64,000 bases of DNA, from positions 10,788,001 to 10,852,000 of the forward strand of contig OZ059898.1 of NCBI GenBank assembly GCA_964057225.1, written 5' to 3'. Positions 48,063-60,782 of this stretch are shown here, piece by piece. Made by a program: the position numbers and the translations under genes. Below the pieces are notes generated by a model, which was given only the letters and a program-made list of their open reading frames with translations, searched no databases and was not told where the DNA came from. The stretch's first letter is position 1. Each line of letters begins with the position of its first letter. The DNA is from Auanema rhodensis (Eukaryota > Nematoda > Chromadorea > Rhabditida > Rhabditidae).

Positions 48063-51000
48063 ATGTTACTTACTCAAGTTGATGATCGGGTTGTTTTAGA
48101 TAAGCTGCGGGTGAGAAATTGTTCGAGATTCGCTTAATCCTGTTTTTCTTCTCCAGTTATATCATCAGCAGTTAATCAAAGGTCAGGATATCGATAAAGA
48201 TGAAGTTTTGAACGAAGCTCTTGCTGTTCTCTCTTCTTCAAAGGTGTGAACTTATTTGTTATTATTTGGAAAAGAATATGGATTTATTTTTAATTTCGCA
48301 GTTCTCTACAGCGACGAAAAAAGTTGCTTCTCAAGTGAAAAATATTATCAATCCTACAAAGCCCAATGATTGGATTACTATGGCCACGTTTGTTGGCTCA
48401 TGCTGTTCTGATTCACTTGTCAAATTTATCAAACATTGGCTTTCGGTTTCTTCTAAGTACACTATAGGGTATTATTATTTATCAGTCTCTACAATTCGTC
48501 CGAAATATTACAGACAAAGTGATTCAGAATTTCTTTTCCTATCAGATTTTATTCTCCGTGCTGGAAAAGTTAGCAAGGAACTTCTAACCGTATTAGATAG
48601 GGAAACTTTATATTGTTTTCGCGAGTAAATAATGTAGAAGTATTTGATCATATTTTGACATATGATTTCAGAAAACTTTTACTAGTTTCTTTCACATTAT
48701 TCGAATGTAGAGATGAAGATGTGACGCATTTGGTAAAATCTGTTCTAAAACTTTATTCTACAGATGAAGAAAGGAAAGAAGTAAGTTTATGATTAATCTT
48801 AACATATCTCAAGAAGAGTAGTTGATTTATTCCATTCAACGAATGTGTCAAATCTCACATGAGCGGTTTTTTTGACGATTTGTTAGTTAGCAAAGCGGTT
48901 CATCCACTATGATATATGATAAAACCACAAAGAAAATATATTCGATATGAATAGAATAGTATTGATGAGTAAAAAAAAACAGGTTTAAATGCTTATTAAT
49001 AATTTTTTATTTTTCAGTTAGTACTTTTCTTGCTAGATCAATTTCCTAGAGATTCTCCATGTGCAGTGTTTACGTTAGGTTTACTATGTGACCATGCATT
49101 GGTTCGCTAATCTTTAAATTATATTATCATATATCAAATATTGAAGGACCAGACTCTGAAACATAGATTATTGACTAATTTATTTTTCTGGGCTCTCAAC
49201 CAGGAATTGGCCAGTTTAACCTCTGGCGTTTTTTGCACTGTATTCTCTGATGACAGCTTAAGAGAGCAAGTAGTTGAAATTATAGTTAAACTGTTGCTTT
49301 CAAACAGAAGGTGATTATTTTAGCTTTTCAAAAGTAATGTAGACGTTCAAGATGTGTACGGAACAACTTAGTTCGAGTATGGCTGCCTCGTATTACTGTA
49401 TCTAAAAAAGCTGCAAATATATTAAAGCAGAGTTTAGAACGTATTGAGAATGAATGGCAAAAGCATAAAAAGGGGGAGGGTGATCTGGTATGGCCTTTGC
49501 ATATTTGGAAATATCAGGTTAATCAAGAAAAATATAATTTTTTATTATTTAGTTTTAAGGATGTAACTTGCATTGATCTTGAATGGCAATGGTCAGAAGC
49601 GGAGTACGTTATGCAGCCAAGAGACAATATTATCGTTGCTTATGCCAGCATATGTCTTCTGCTTTCCAGACGGTTCAAGAACTATGATTTTGATAAAAAA
49701 GTTAGTAGTTTTTAACAGAACTTATTCATTTAAAACTTGATTTTTAGATGTTAAAACAAGCTTTATTTTGGCCATTATCTGAAGCATCAGTTCCAGCTTT
49801 TCAAACATTTTGTGCTCTTCCGAGTTCGGAATCAAAGACGGAACCTTTAGGTTAGTAGCTAACAGATAGAGGCCTGATTATTATTAAATTTTAGAGCAAT
49901 TCTTTGAAGCAAATTGTCATAATCCATCTGAGGATATTCGCAAAGAGATCGATACTGCTTTTAAGGCCGGTTATTTCAGTGAGGCTTGTCGCAAAATATG
50001 GAATGAACGGCCTGAAATGAGTCTACCATGCAATGATGTTAACTCTGACACCATGGCGGATGAATGGGTATAAAGATTCACGTCTTTGAAAAATGATAGA
50101 TTTTTTTTGAGGATTGTACACAAAAAGTTGTTCATCATGAGAAGATAATGCCTAATTTGAACAGTACTTCTGAAAAAATTTTGCATCTACTTTATATCTC
50201 TGGATCTCACTCAGATGAAATATGCCCTACATTTCCAGTACTCTATGAAAATCTATTAAAAGCAAACATACACCATCGTGCATTCGCCAATGAATTAAAT
50301 GTAAGTTTTATATTCAAATCCAATATCTATAACGTTTTCCTACCCAGAAGCTAATTGATCATTTCAAAAACTCTGACGAAACTCTTAGATGTAAAATATC
50401 TCTTATCTGGAAAGTAGTAACTAGATGCCGCATGAAAGCGGTTGTCGATCATGGGTGCTCTACTTTGGGAGTTCTTCTTCCTCAGGATTACACTCTTCTC
50501 AATTTTTTTTTCAATGAGGTTTCTATTTTCATTTGTATTGCTGAATTATTTTATTTTACTTTAGGCATCAGCTTTTCTTTTTTCTGAGAGTACTGCTGTC
50601 AGAACTTTATGTATTTCTAGAGTGTTATGGTGTTGTTGTTCTGCGGCTGGCCCTGAGCTATATAAAAAATTATGGAATCAAATAGTTGAGTTCATCGACT
50701 CTCCTCAACGAAACCCAACTGTAATGTCACGGGTTTTGAAAACATTGAAACTGTTTTTCTCCAAAGCTGACTGCGGTTTGACATATGACTAGAACTCTAC
50801 CACACGATGCATTTGTTTAGCGTTTCCTCTGGAATCCTACACAAAACTCTTCTCTTTTTGTATTGCTGTACAGATAAATTCTGACTTCTTGGTCCGTAGT
50901 TCTGCTACGATATTATTCGGCATGTTACAATATACTTTTTATATTCAATTTAATATTATGTTTAGGTTTTATTATCAAAGCAATAACCGGTAGCAGAAGT

Positions 51001-52125
51001 CGACCTTTGTTTTATTTGACTGTCAAATGGCCTGACATCTGGAAGCAGGTACATTATTTAACTCACAAATTAATCGCTTACAGAAGAATTCGATTTATAG
51101 GTCAAAAGTTTGTTGGAGCAACCATTTGAGAATTGGATTCTACCTAAAAAAATATTGTTCTTAACATTCTTATCTCAGTTTTATGTTTGTAATGAGCAGT
51201 TCTATACTTGCCATGAATATGAGTATGCTTTGAGAACCTCTTTCATGATAAATTCATAATTTTCAGAATAATCAGGAATATCCGGGATTTAGTTAATACA
51301 TGGATCAATATATCACCTAATATCCGAGAGCGAAGATTCTGTATTGATGTTCTAATTAACTTCATTCCTATATACCATCGTGAAATTATCTTTAGTACGG
51401 TGAAGGTTTGAGATGATGAGACGACGACATGAATATATAAGCCACTTTCAGACAAACATCTCAAAATGTAATGCAAACAGCTATTATGATTCTGAATATT
51501 TCATCGATGTACTAAAAGAGTATAGCTGTTTTCTGAGGAAAAAACTGAAACATATTGTTTTTAGGGATCCAACTATTAGAACTGGTGAAAACATGTTGCT
51601 CTTGCCATCACAATTACTCAAATCAGCATTTGTTAGAAGAGTAAATGAAGCAAGTACATTGGAATCAAGTTTCCCAAGCCCCACGTTTATGGAGGAGTTT
51701 GAACTGATACTGCAGAAGTAATAAATGATTCATCTAAAAATTGAATACAATCTTATTTTTAAGAGCTTATGCTTTTATATGTGATGAGCGCACAGGAGAC
51801 GATTCAAAAGGCATATGTGCATCTTATATGCTGGTACTCTTAGCACGATGTCTGAAGTTGTGCAGGTTAGTTAAATGTGGAAAAAACTAGCAAATTATTT
51901 AAAATATCTTTCAGTGTGTCATCTAATATTAAGGAACAGTATAAAAACGCAGTGAATCGGTGTTTAATGTTTGGTGATCGAGCTAGACATGTTCTTAGTG
52001 TACTCCCAATAGAGTTAGGTCTCACTGACAGCTTGCTCAATTCTTATCACTTTATTCAAGTATTTTCTACACTCTAATTTATCACCTCTAACTAGATTTT
52101 TCAGTTAATCAAAGAATGGGACTAG
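48063..52125 (+). CDS. Large helical-repeat-like protein, family not recognised
   Basis: Predicted 947 aa from 22 exons whose phases all close: 48063-48110, 48157-48243, 48302-48456, 48514-48624, 48672-48780, 49018-49101, 49147-49310, 49343-49487, 49560-49700, 49748-49850, 49895-50067, 50112-50300, 50348-50518, 50565-50775, 50821-50895, 50966-51048, 51101-51222, 51267-51405, 51452-51717, 51764-51865, 51915-52059, 52105-52125. The sequence is rich in Leu-containing amphipathic helices (SDSLVKFIKHWLS, LVLFLLDQFPRD, RVLKTLKLFFSK) in the manner of HEAT/ARM-like scaffolds. There is no signal peptide, membrane helix, RING or catalytic motif that I can see. The third intron (57 nt) is in frame and free of stops, so it may be retained. 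I tested memory of listerin, FANCI, INTS2 and INTS5; none fits. Confidence 0.75.
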
Positions 52126-53004
52126 CTGAGTGTATTATATCAAAAATGTTGTTTCAAAAATGTTAATTGTTTTCCTTTGAATTGTTTTGAACTGTTTATA
52201 AATTTTAATACTCAATTTTTTAATGTTTTGATCGTTCGGTGATTTAACTATAAAAAGAGGTTCATGTACACATTTACATATACATCGAATAAACCGGCTT
52301 TTGTAGCAAGGTGAGCGCTGGTTTTTGGTGTATGTGTTTTTTTTGCAATTTTATTCATAAACAGATAGTAATATTATGGAAACTCAAGTTGTCAAAAAAG
52401 AGAAGAAGACTAAACAGTGACATCATCTAGCTTGTCGTGCTTGTGCTCCTTTTAATAAAAAAATTGATGATAAACAATCTGAGAAAGCCTTGTATTAAAG
52501 TTATTTATAACCAACAATAAGAATTGCTTAGCAGTTATTCGCCGAACACTCGAACCCCCCTGACAGCCCGGTCAAGACTTAAGCAAAAACTTAGAATAAG
52601 ACATGGCTAAATTAATGATACATTTATTTTCATTTTCAAATAATTATATAACAAAAAAATAATGAATAATTACTCAAATACTATATGGGAAAGAGCCTAA
52701 AAAATACAGTATTTTTTTCTTAAACAGTTAATTGTATCTTTTGTTTTTAATGGCGGTGGAACCATGAAGACTAATAATATTTTCAGTCATTATTTCACAG
52801 AAATTGTGTTACTTTTTTGATTGATCATGATGAAATATATACTTAAAAAAGAATTAAAAATATCACCATTGTTTGCAATCCGTCTAACTTCAAGTTTTAT
52901 GGGAGAAAGGGCTGATATAAAAAGTTTTATGGTTACACTTATTCGGCTTCTTAATTTCTATAAAATTGACTTCATACTTTCAAATAAATATCTTTAAACC
53001 TTCC
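52126..53004. other. Spacer between two + strand genes
   Basis: AT-rich. It has an AATAAA at 52288-52293 that may end the preceding transcript, and a short ATG frame (52376-52498) broken by one TGA. Nothing else supported. Confidence 0.45.
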
Positions 53005-53327
53005 ATGAATCTTTTAATTATTATTTCAGTTTTAATTACCTCTGTTTACAGCCAAGTAAATGCTGTAAGTTCAAACTATTTTCCCTTTAAATGTTTTTCT
53101 ACTTTCAGCCTCAAATTTCTCCCCAAATGATAGCTGCTATTCAAACACGTGCTCATTTTTGTCTGGGAGAACATCTACCAGCTTCTCCTGAAGTAGAGCT
53201 CATTAAATCTAAAATTCTTTCTTGTCAAGATATTTATTGCGGACAAATGCTTGTTGGACGAGTGATTCAGCTTTATCCTACTTACGTACCAGCTATTCGC
53301 GAATGTTTTCGAGCTGCCGGATTTTAA
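53005..53327 (+). CDS. Small secreted four-cysteine protein, family unknown
   Basis: Predicted 92 aa, exons 53005-53064 and 53109-53327 joined in phase 0 over a 44-nt intron. A signal peptide (MNLLIIISVLITSVYS, then QVNA) is followed by a mature domain of about 72 residues with four cysteines in the contexts AHFCLG, LSCQD, YCGQM and RECFR. Spacing suggests two disulfides in a small helical fold. I do not recognise the family; it is shorter than saposins and lacks their six-cysteine pattern. The ATG is the only in-frame start giving the signal sequence. Neighbours give no hint of role. Confidence 0.65.
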
Positions 53328-53451
53328 AACTTAAGAATTCCACATTACTTATAATTTAATAATTGACTTAGAATTTTTTAATCACATATACATACATATA
53401 AAAATTATAAATTTAAAAGTGTTATTGAAACATTTTGTAATTATGACTGTG

Positions 53452-55412
53452 TCATAGTATGCCAGCTACTACTTCTTCTGGTATTTCATCAAATGCAACT
53501 CGGAAAAAACCTGAACCTGCGCCGTTTAGATTAATTTGAAATATGAATTATACCGTTCTCTCCCCAATCCCTTCCCCATGTATTGCTGTAAAGCCAATAT
53601 TTCTTGTTGTTCTCTATACCCCAGCCAAGAAGCTTGGCACAATGGCCATAAAGTTGTTCTGATAGTTCATCTACCGAATATATTCCTTAAAATGGTTTGC
53701 ATTTAGTTTTTGATTTAGTTTAATATGATAAATTACCACTGGAGTAATGCTGAAAATCTTCATATAGTGTAAAGCAGGCTAGTACAGGTCCATGTAATAG
53801 TATTTCTTTTTGAATTAGTGAGACATACTTTTCTATAAAATGACTTTTTCCATTTTAAAATTCTTTTCAGAAAGAACGGTTGTTTAGAAAAATGTCTAAC
53901 CTCCGATTAATTCATCTAGAGTAACTTTGACTAATGTGAATTCTGCACTTCCATGGAAAGCTCTTAACCAGTACGCTTGACTGGCTCAAAACAAAAGTTT
54001 TGTTTGAAAAAAAGAGTATAGAAATATACATTTTGTTATATCATCCTCATATTTGGTCCCATAATGTGGTCGACATTCACGATTACACGTCGGAGTTCTT
54101 TCTTTTGAGTATTGACTCGAAGAGCACGGACTTCCACAGTTTGGTTCAATTGAATATGGTCTACATCCTTCATGAGATCCATAAGAACCACCTAAATTAA
54201 TTCAATAATTTCAAATTGAATATATAACTTAAGTGGCTTTTCTATGAGTATTCAATGTATATACCTGAAACTACTCCATGCTCTTTCCAGTATGTGAATG
54301 CTGAAAGAGCCCAGTGTGTTCCTTGACACCTAGGTATAGTTTAATACATTTATTTTTGGAATATTAGAATTAAAATTATATATCTTACCCCCCACAAGTA
54401 TGACAACATGAAGTTAGATCAAGAGCACTAATTTGGACTTGTTTTGTACCATTGCTAGAAATACAAGTCCGATCTGACATAACTGAACTGGCTGCCACAG
54501 ACTAAAAGTAATACTTATGAACGTGTAGTTGTATATACTTTTTAAGATATAAGAAAAAACATGAAAGAAGAGAACAAACCCAACAAGAACCACATCCAGC
54601 CTGATTATAGATTTGATGCACTGACCAACATTGAGGATACTTTAAACGAATATCATATGTGTCCGGAATACTTAAGTTTGTTCTATAATCCGATATTTGA
54701 CTTAGAATACCATATAATTATGAATATTACTGTAATAAATCTTTTAAATGTTGTTTTGTATCTTGAAGTAATTGCTGTGGAGACATTTTGAGCCTTTCTA
54801 AGATTGGTCGGCTTTCAGAATTTTCGGAACTTGACCCGTCATCTATGCTTCTCGAAGCAAATTGATTATATGTTGCCTGAAGTAAGAGTCATTATTTTCT
54901 TACCTTTTTATTTTTTATTTTTAAATTATAAAGCTCTCACGAACCTTCCAGGCTAAATGTTGTGAATTCACTTTATCGACAATTTTCTTATGGTATTTCT
55001 CATCGTCTGTTGAATGTGGATGAACATTAGTACGAAGTTTATTGGTGCTTCTGAAAACAAAAAAAATTTTTCACAAACATAGCATATTGTGAAAAAATGA
55101 CAAAAAGCCTTACATATAAGTTTCAATTGCTACACAACCGATAATGACGACAAGTACAATAATTCCAATAATAATAACCTGGAGAAGGCAATAGAACTTG
55201 AGAAACAAAAAAATTTATACCTGATAGAAAGAAAGAGGATTTCTATTGAACTTTTTTGCCAATTTATTTTTTTTCTTTTCTGCTCGGCTGACAATCGTTA
55301 TACTATCAACAGCTGAAGATTCTTCTTCACCAGGAACATCTGAAGATTTATTAAGATTCAATGATACAAATTGTTGTGTTTGGCCAACCTCGAGGAACCA
55401 GCGCAATCTCAT
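53452..55412 (-). CDS. Type II membrane cathepsin B-like cysteine protease
   Basis: Predicted 440 aa, papain family C1. Exons (minus): 55412-55221, 55178-55114, 55050-54945, 54876-54731, 54682-54580, 54501-54389, 54329-54265, 54191-54030, 53984-53901, 53832-53737, 53685-53554, 53510-53452. A 64-residue cytosolic part with a basic KKKNKLAKKF stretch precedes one transmembrane helix (about 65-85); there is no signal peptide. Then a propeptide and a catalytic domain with Gln197 and Cys203 (QAGCGSCW), His392 (YGHCAKLLGWG) and Asn412 (YSNTWG), so the catalytic set is complete. The cathepsin-B-type segment EGCRPYSIEPNCGSPC is present but without the His-His pair of the occluding loop, so endopeptidase activity is more likely than peptidyl-dipeptidase. 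An out-of-frame ATG lies just upstream. Exon ends at 53984 and 53685 use GAG and AAG acceptors. Confidence 0.88.
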
Positions 55413-57385
55413 CCACAATGGGAAGCGTTTCCATTATTAAGATGATAGCTTTTTAGCTTGTCACTTGTCAAATCTTCACATTTGGATAGGTCTTGTTCGT
55501 CGAACAATCATTGATATTTTAAAATGGCCTATATACTATATTAAATGTTAATAAAAATATGAAATAAGAGGATTTATAAGAAAGTTCAAAAACAAAATGA
55601 ATAAAATTGTAATTCTTCTTAAAGAAGGCGGTCTATTGGTTGAAGAATGCATGTTTTCAAAACATGAAGAAAAATAGAAGAAAAATAAAATTCGGACAAT
55701 CTATGCAAATTTACAAAGTTTGATCATTGAAAGGAGTTCCTTTAGATAATTCTTTTTCTTTTCTTCCGCTCCACCTTTGCTAACTTTTTTCATTCCTATT
55801 TCTTACTAGATTTATTCAAGCTTTTATATATTATAGTTTAATTCCAACTAACTCTTTGATTATAAAGCATTTACATTGATAAGTTTCTCTCGTACTCGTA
55901 AAACTTGAACTTTTTTATACTTGTAGGTTTAAGAGTTTAATTCGAGGAAAATTGATCAGATATCGAAATTCTTTGGAAATTAAATTCAAAAATTAAAGTT
56001 TTCATTGAATAAATGGATAAAACGTTCGTTTCGTTTTTGGACATCAGTTTCAGTATGAAGTTTACAATTTGAAGAATAAATAAATTTTATTTTTTCCTGT
56101 CAATCTTATTACCTATGTAAATTCTATTTTGAGACTATAACTTTAAACATATGAAGGGACAACACATAGATCTTAAAAAATGATAAATACTGAGCTATAA
56201 AACAGAAACTCTAATAAAACACCCAAAAATGTGAAAAAGCATGCTGCTTAAGGTTTATCCTGAACTTTTCAAAAAGGGAAATTCACTTTTTTAAAAAAAA
56301 ATTAAATAGATTAATAAGAAATATAAAAGCTTTATATTGTATTAATCACAAAGTTTTTAAAAATTATGTTTTATGCTCAATAGCTACATGTATGTAGCAG
56401 CGAAGGTGGGTTCTAAGTTATAATTATGAATGGTTGTGATTCCAATATCAACAAGTAAAAGTAATTTGCACTCTGGTTAACATGAAATATTAAGAAATTT
56501 GATTAACCAAAGTGAGAAAAATGAAGATGGACAAAGAAAAATATTAAGACAATATAAGGATGGAAGAAAAGGAAATATATGAAAGAATGGAATGAGAATG
56601 ATGCGATCAGAGAGTAGAAAGAGAACGAATATAACTACTTGCCAACGACATATTGCTGAGGGCAGTAGAATATTCCCCGTTTGTTTCATTCTTTTTCAAG
56701 AATAATAGCCAATTTATTTGTATAAAGAATCATAAATAAGTTTATTTATGTATTAAGGCATAATAGTTAAGTGTAAATTCTAAAGAATCAAAAGATTTAT
56801 GGCTCATAAGAAGGCTAATAATCTCCCTCTTCCCCACTCTGGCTGTGTCGTCTACGCATAAGGAACATCATAATACAATTCAAGCTTTTCCGAAATGCCT
56901 TTCTTTTCCAATTTTTTGTTATACTTATAAGTATAGTCTTATTTTTTTTTCGTGAATTTCGCTATCCTCTAAATGTTTGAACGAATGACGAAAACAGAAG
57001 ATTAGTTTTTTTTTTCCGAGTTTTTCTCCGTGAAATACTTAAATAAAATACTGAAAAAGGGAATCTTCATAAATTAACTAATCAGTTTAGCTATTTTAAT
57101 TGAATAACTTAATAATAATTCTCTTTAATGATATAGTTAAAAAAGTTCATACGTCTTTTAAATTTTAAATTTCTTCACTAATTAATAACGTGATTGATCG
57201 TCTACAAATACGAATAATAATTGAAAGAAAAAGACAAAAATTTTAACATCAAGAAAAGAAATTATAAACAATTGCTTGATATATACAACGCTTGCTTACT
57301 CATGTCAAGACATCTAAGAACTATCAGAATATTCGTGTGAATACACGGAAAGAAACGTTTAAGATTGCTTAGTAAATTGGTTATA

Positions 57386-57443
<58 letters not shown>

Positions 57444-58803
57444 TATATATAATGTATGTAACGGTTGAAATAGCGGTTTGGTTTATAGCTAATACAAAGA
57501 ACTAATCAGTAACGAAATATTAGCTTTACCCTCTTTTGTCTAATATATAATTAGGCTATTGTAAATATGAATATTTCGTACAACTTACGAAATATTCTGA
57601 AACCTTCTATGTATTTTGAAGGTCATATTGTCACGAGTATATGTTTATGAAACGTTGTTGCAACTGCAAAAATAACAAAGAAGATTCAAGCAACTTTCAG
57701 CATATAACAGAATAAAACGAAGAGTTTTTTATGTGTGACACAAAAAAAAAGAAAAATATGAACTACACGAGTAAACTGCAGCATGCAATTAAAAAAAAGC
57801 CTAGTATACTTCAACCTTCCTAAAATATTTTCAATAATATAAAACTATTATTCATTGAAATAATTTAAAGCAAACGTGTATGTTATTACTATAAATATAA
57901 TAACTAACATAATGGATAAATGAACATATTATGAAGATATAGGAATAAAAATATATTAATAAAATATTATTGATCAGTTGGTATATAAAATAATAACATT
58001 TAAACTATTTGGTAAAAAGAAGAGAAGAATTAAAGGTAAACTAGATATAAGCCATATTGTGATGAAAAACTTTTGATTGTGAATGTTCGTTTAAGCATTT
58101 CGCAAGAACTTTTCCAAACTTAACCAAAACTTTTATATTTGTTTTTAATTTACATTACATGGATGTGTGATGGTTTGAGAATAAGAAATTTTTAATAAAT
58201 AAATAGTTTTAAAGTTCAAATAGATTATAAACGATTTAGAAAGGTATACTATTATAAAAATAAAAATATTAATTTTTCTTTTATTTTTAAAAATAATTTA
58301 AAATACTATTGAAAGCTATCCATGCTTCAGAGAGGGATATCATTAATGTTGTTCGCTCGATCAGTAGGCTTAAATGAAAGGGTCACGTCAGGCTCCAATC
58401 AAAATGAAACAGCATTAGAGTGAAAATTTTCAAATTAAAATAAATATTTTGAAATTAGAAATAACTATATACTAATAAACAATATAATATGAACGAGAGT
58501 ATGATTAGTTCACTTCAAATAATGTTTAACATTAATTGCAAAAGAAAACAAAAATCAAAATGGTAATGATTTGAATTAACTCTGATTATATTAAATGCAT
58601 CTGATTAATGATATAATTGAACAAGACTGCTATTTAGTTTGAATTCAAATAGTTATTCATTTCTACTTTTTATCAAAAACAAATATGAGAAAGAATTAGT
58701 GAAATCTTTTAACTAAATGGCAGTATTACGGCAGCAGATCCTTCAGGCTAATTCTTCTACGAAATTTGATTAACGAATATGGATAAAAAAAGTGAAAAAA
58801 AAC

Positions 58804-58837
<34 letters not shown>

Positions 58838-60782
58838 ACATCATATATCATATAAATACTGACCGGAAACCTATATACCAATTGAGTGGAATAGGCGGAA
58901 CTGAGGGAGAAGAACAGAATATCAGCATCAAATATTCAATTATACCATAACTTTAAATTTCCTTTTACAGTTTCACTTACTTACTATAAATCTGATTCCT
59001 ATTCGATTATATAATATTATGAAATAGAAAAATCTTCATCTCATAGAAGATGTTCACAACGTATGGATGAATGGAAAAACGATGATGCGAATATATGATT
59101 TGAACATCGCAACAATCTGAAATTCTTCCGGAACATTAACGACAGTTTACATAGATGCCACCGAATGGCCAGATGGTGAGACAAATATTTCTTTTTTTTC
59201 GCTTAAAACTCGTCATAGATTATAGTGCATGCATTTGTATATAGTATATAGTATATAGTTATATATAATATTAAAAATAGTTGATATTTGGTATATTACA
59301 GTACAAAATGCCTATATAAGAAACTTAGATAAGTAAGCACATGTACATACATACATATGTTATATGACTGAGAATAACCAAGAACATGTCAATGTGATAT
59401 AAGAATTTTGAAAGAAAATACTTATGAGCTTTAAAGATATTCATAAGGTTATTTAACTGAAAATTATATTAAATTATTTTGTCGTCGTCTAGCAGTTTGG
59501 AACACAATTCAATGGATATAATGTAATTGTTTGAGAGAGAAAAATCGTTTTCCTAAAAAGGATATTACATTCAATCGTTCTTCTTTCGAAACTGAATTTA
59601 GTATAATGAAGACAGAGAAATTTTTTTTTCTGTTTTAAAAAGAAAACAAATTTAAATAAAAAAAAAAGAGAAATTTGTTTTTTTTTCGTAGATGGTTTAT
59701 TTAATTTGATAACAACACATAATAAAATGATATACAAATAATAATCTGAAAGAAATATAGGAAATAGGAAAGTTTGAAGGAAAATTTGAAGTTTGTTTTT
59801 CCAGTAATTTGCTTGGGGGCCCTTTTCTGAAGTTCATAGACACCAGACACTATTATTTAACTAATATCTATTTGTAAATTGAACTTGAAAGAAAAATCAA
59901 TTTAATTCTAAAATATGTATATTCTCGTTGGAAGGGTCAGATAGATTCTCTTGATGTTTCATTGGGCTTTGTCCTTTTCAAATAACAAAATCCGAATAAC
60001 TAACAGCTTTTATCCGATTAGGAATAGAAATCACAAATTGAAAGCTATATTCTATTTGAAAACGAGACGAAGTTGATGATGATTATGACGCTGGCGAAAA
60101 AAGAAGAAAAAATGTTGTTGAGGCTTTGCAAGTTGTGAAACTTGCTAATTCTTGTTTTTGAAGTATTTATGAATTTGTATTCTATTATGTTAATTATATT
60201 ATTAAATTAATAAATTTGTTATAGGATTATATTTATATATTCGATGACGATAACTTGACCATAACTATAACTCTTTCAGAATACAATGCAAATATTCTTA
60301 TATTTATGCTGACAACAAAGAAAAATACTATCAGTTTGTTTAGTTGTATACGTTATTTCGTTGTTAAGACAAGAAAACGAAGAAGAAAAATTAATATGTT
60401 TGTTTACATAGTATATTTTTAGTATATGCATTATTTAGGAAATGACACTGCACATTATATTTTAGAAAAAAAAAGCTTGAAATAAAATTATTCAACAATC
60501 AACTTTATTAATAAAAACCACAACTTATTTGGTCTTGAAACAGAAAGTTCACTTTTCTTTTGTATGGAAGTATCATCATTTAAAACAATTTTTACATCAT
60601 TATCAAATGACATGATGGGAAGTACACAATTTCGTTTATGATATCAGAAGGTTCTGAGAGAAGAGATTCAGCACGAGATCTACAGCTTAATAAGCCTTTC
60701 TTTGAGATGTAAAATGGCATTTTATACGATCAGCTAGAGTTTTCATCTAATTTTACTGAATGCTTGTTGAAACAGATGCGGC
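55413..60782. other. 5.4 kb gene-free AT-rich stretch
   Basis: No coding exon supported on either strand. It includes an AT microsatellite (57389-57440), another at 58804-58839, and many poly-A/T runs. Short minus-strand frames (56477-56689, 59489-59737) are hydrophobic or Lys/Phe-rich translations of AT-rich DNA. It would carry the cathepsin promoter (at the left edge) and the 3' end of the peptide gene (right edge). Confidence 0.5.
57389..57440. repeat. (AT)26 microsatellite
   Basis: Fifty-two bases of uninterrupted AT dinucleotide. Confidence 0.95.

Noticed and set aside
56477-56689. Hydrophobic 70-codon minus-strand frame
   Set aside because: Phe/Ile/Leu-rich translation of AT-rich DNA with no exon partner.
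57262-57444. Frame with Ile-Tyr repeats
   Set aside because: Direct translation of the AT microsatellite.
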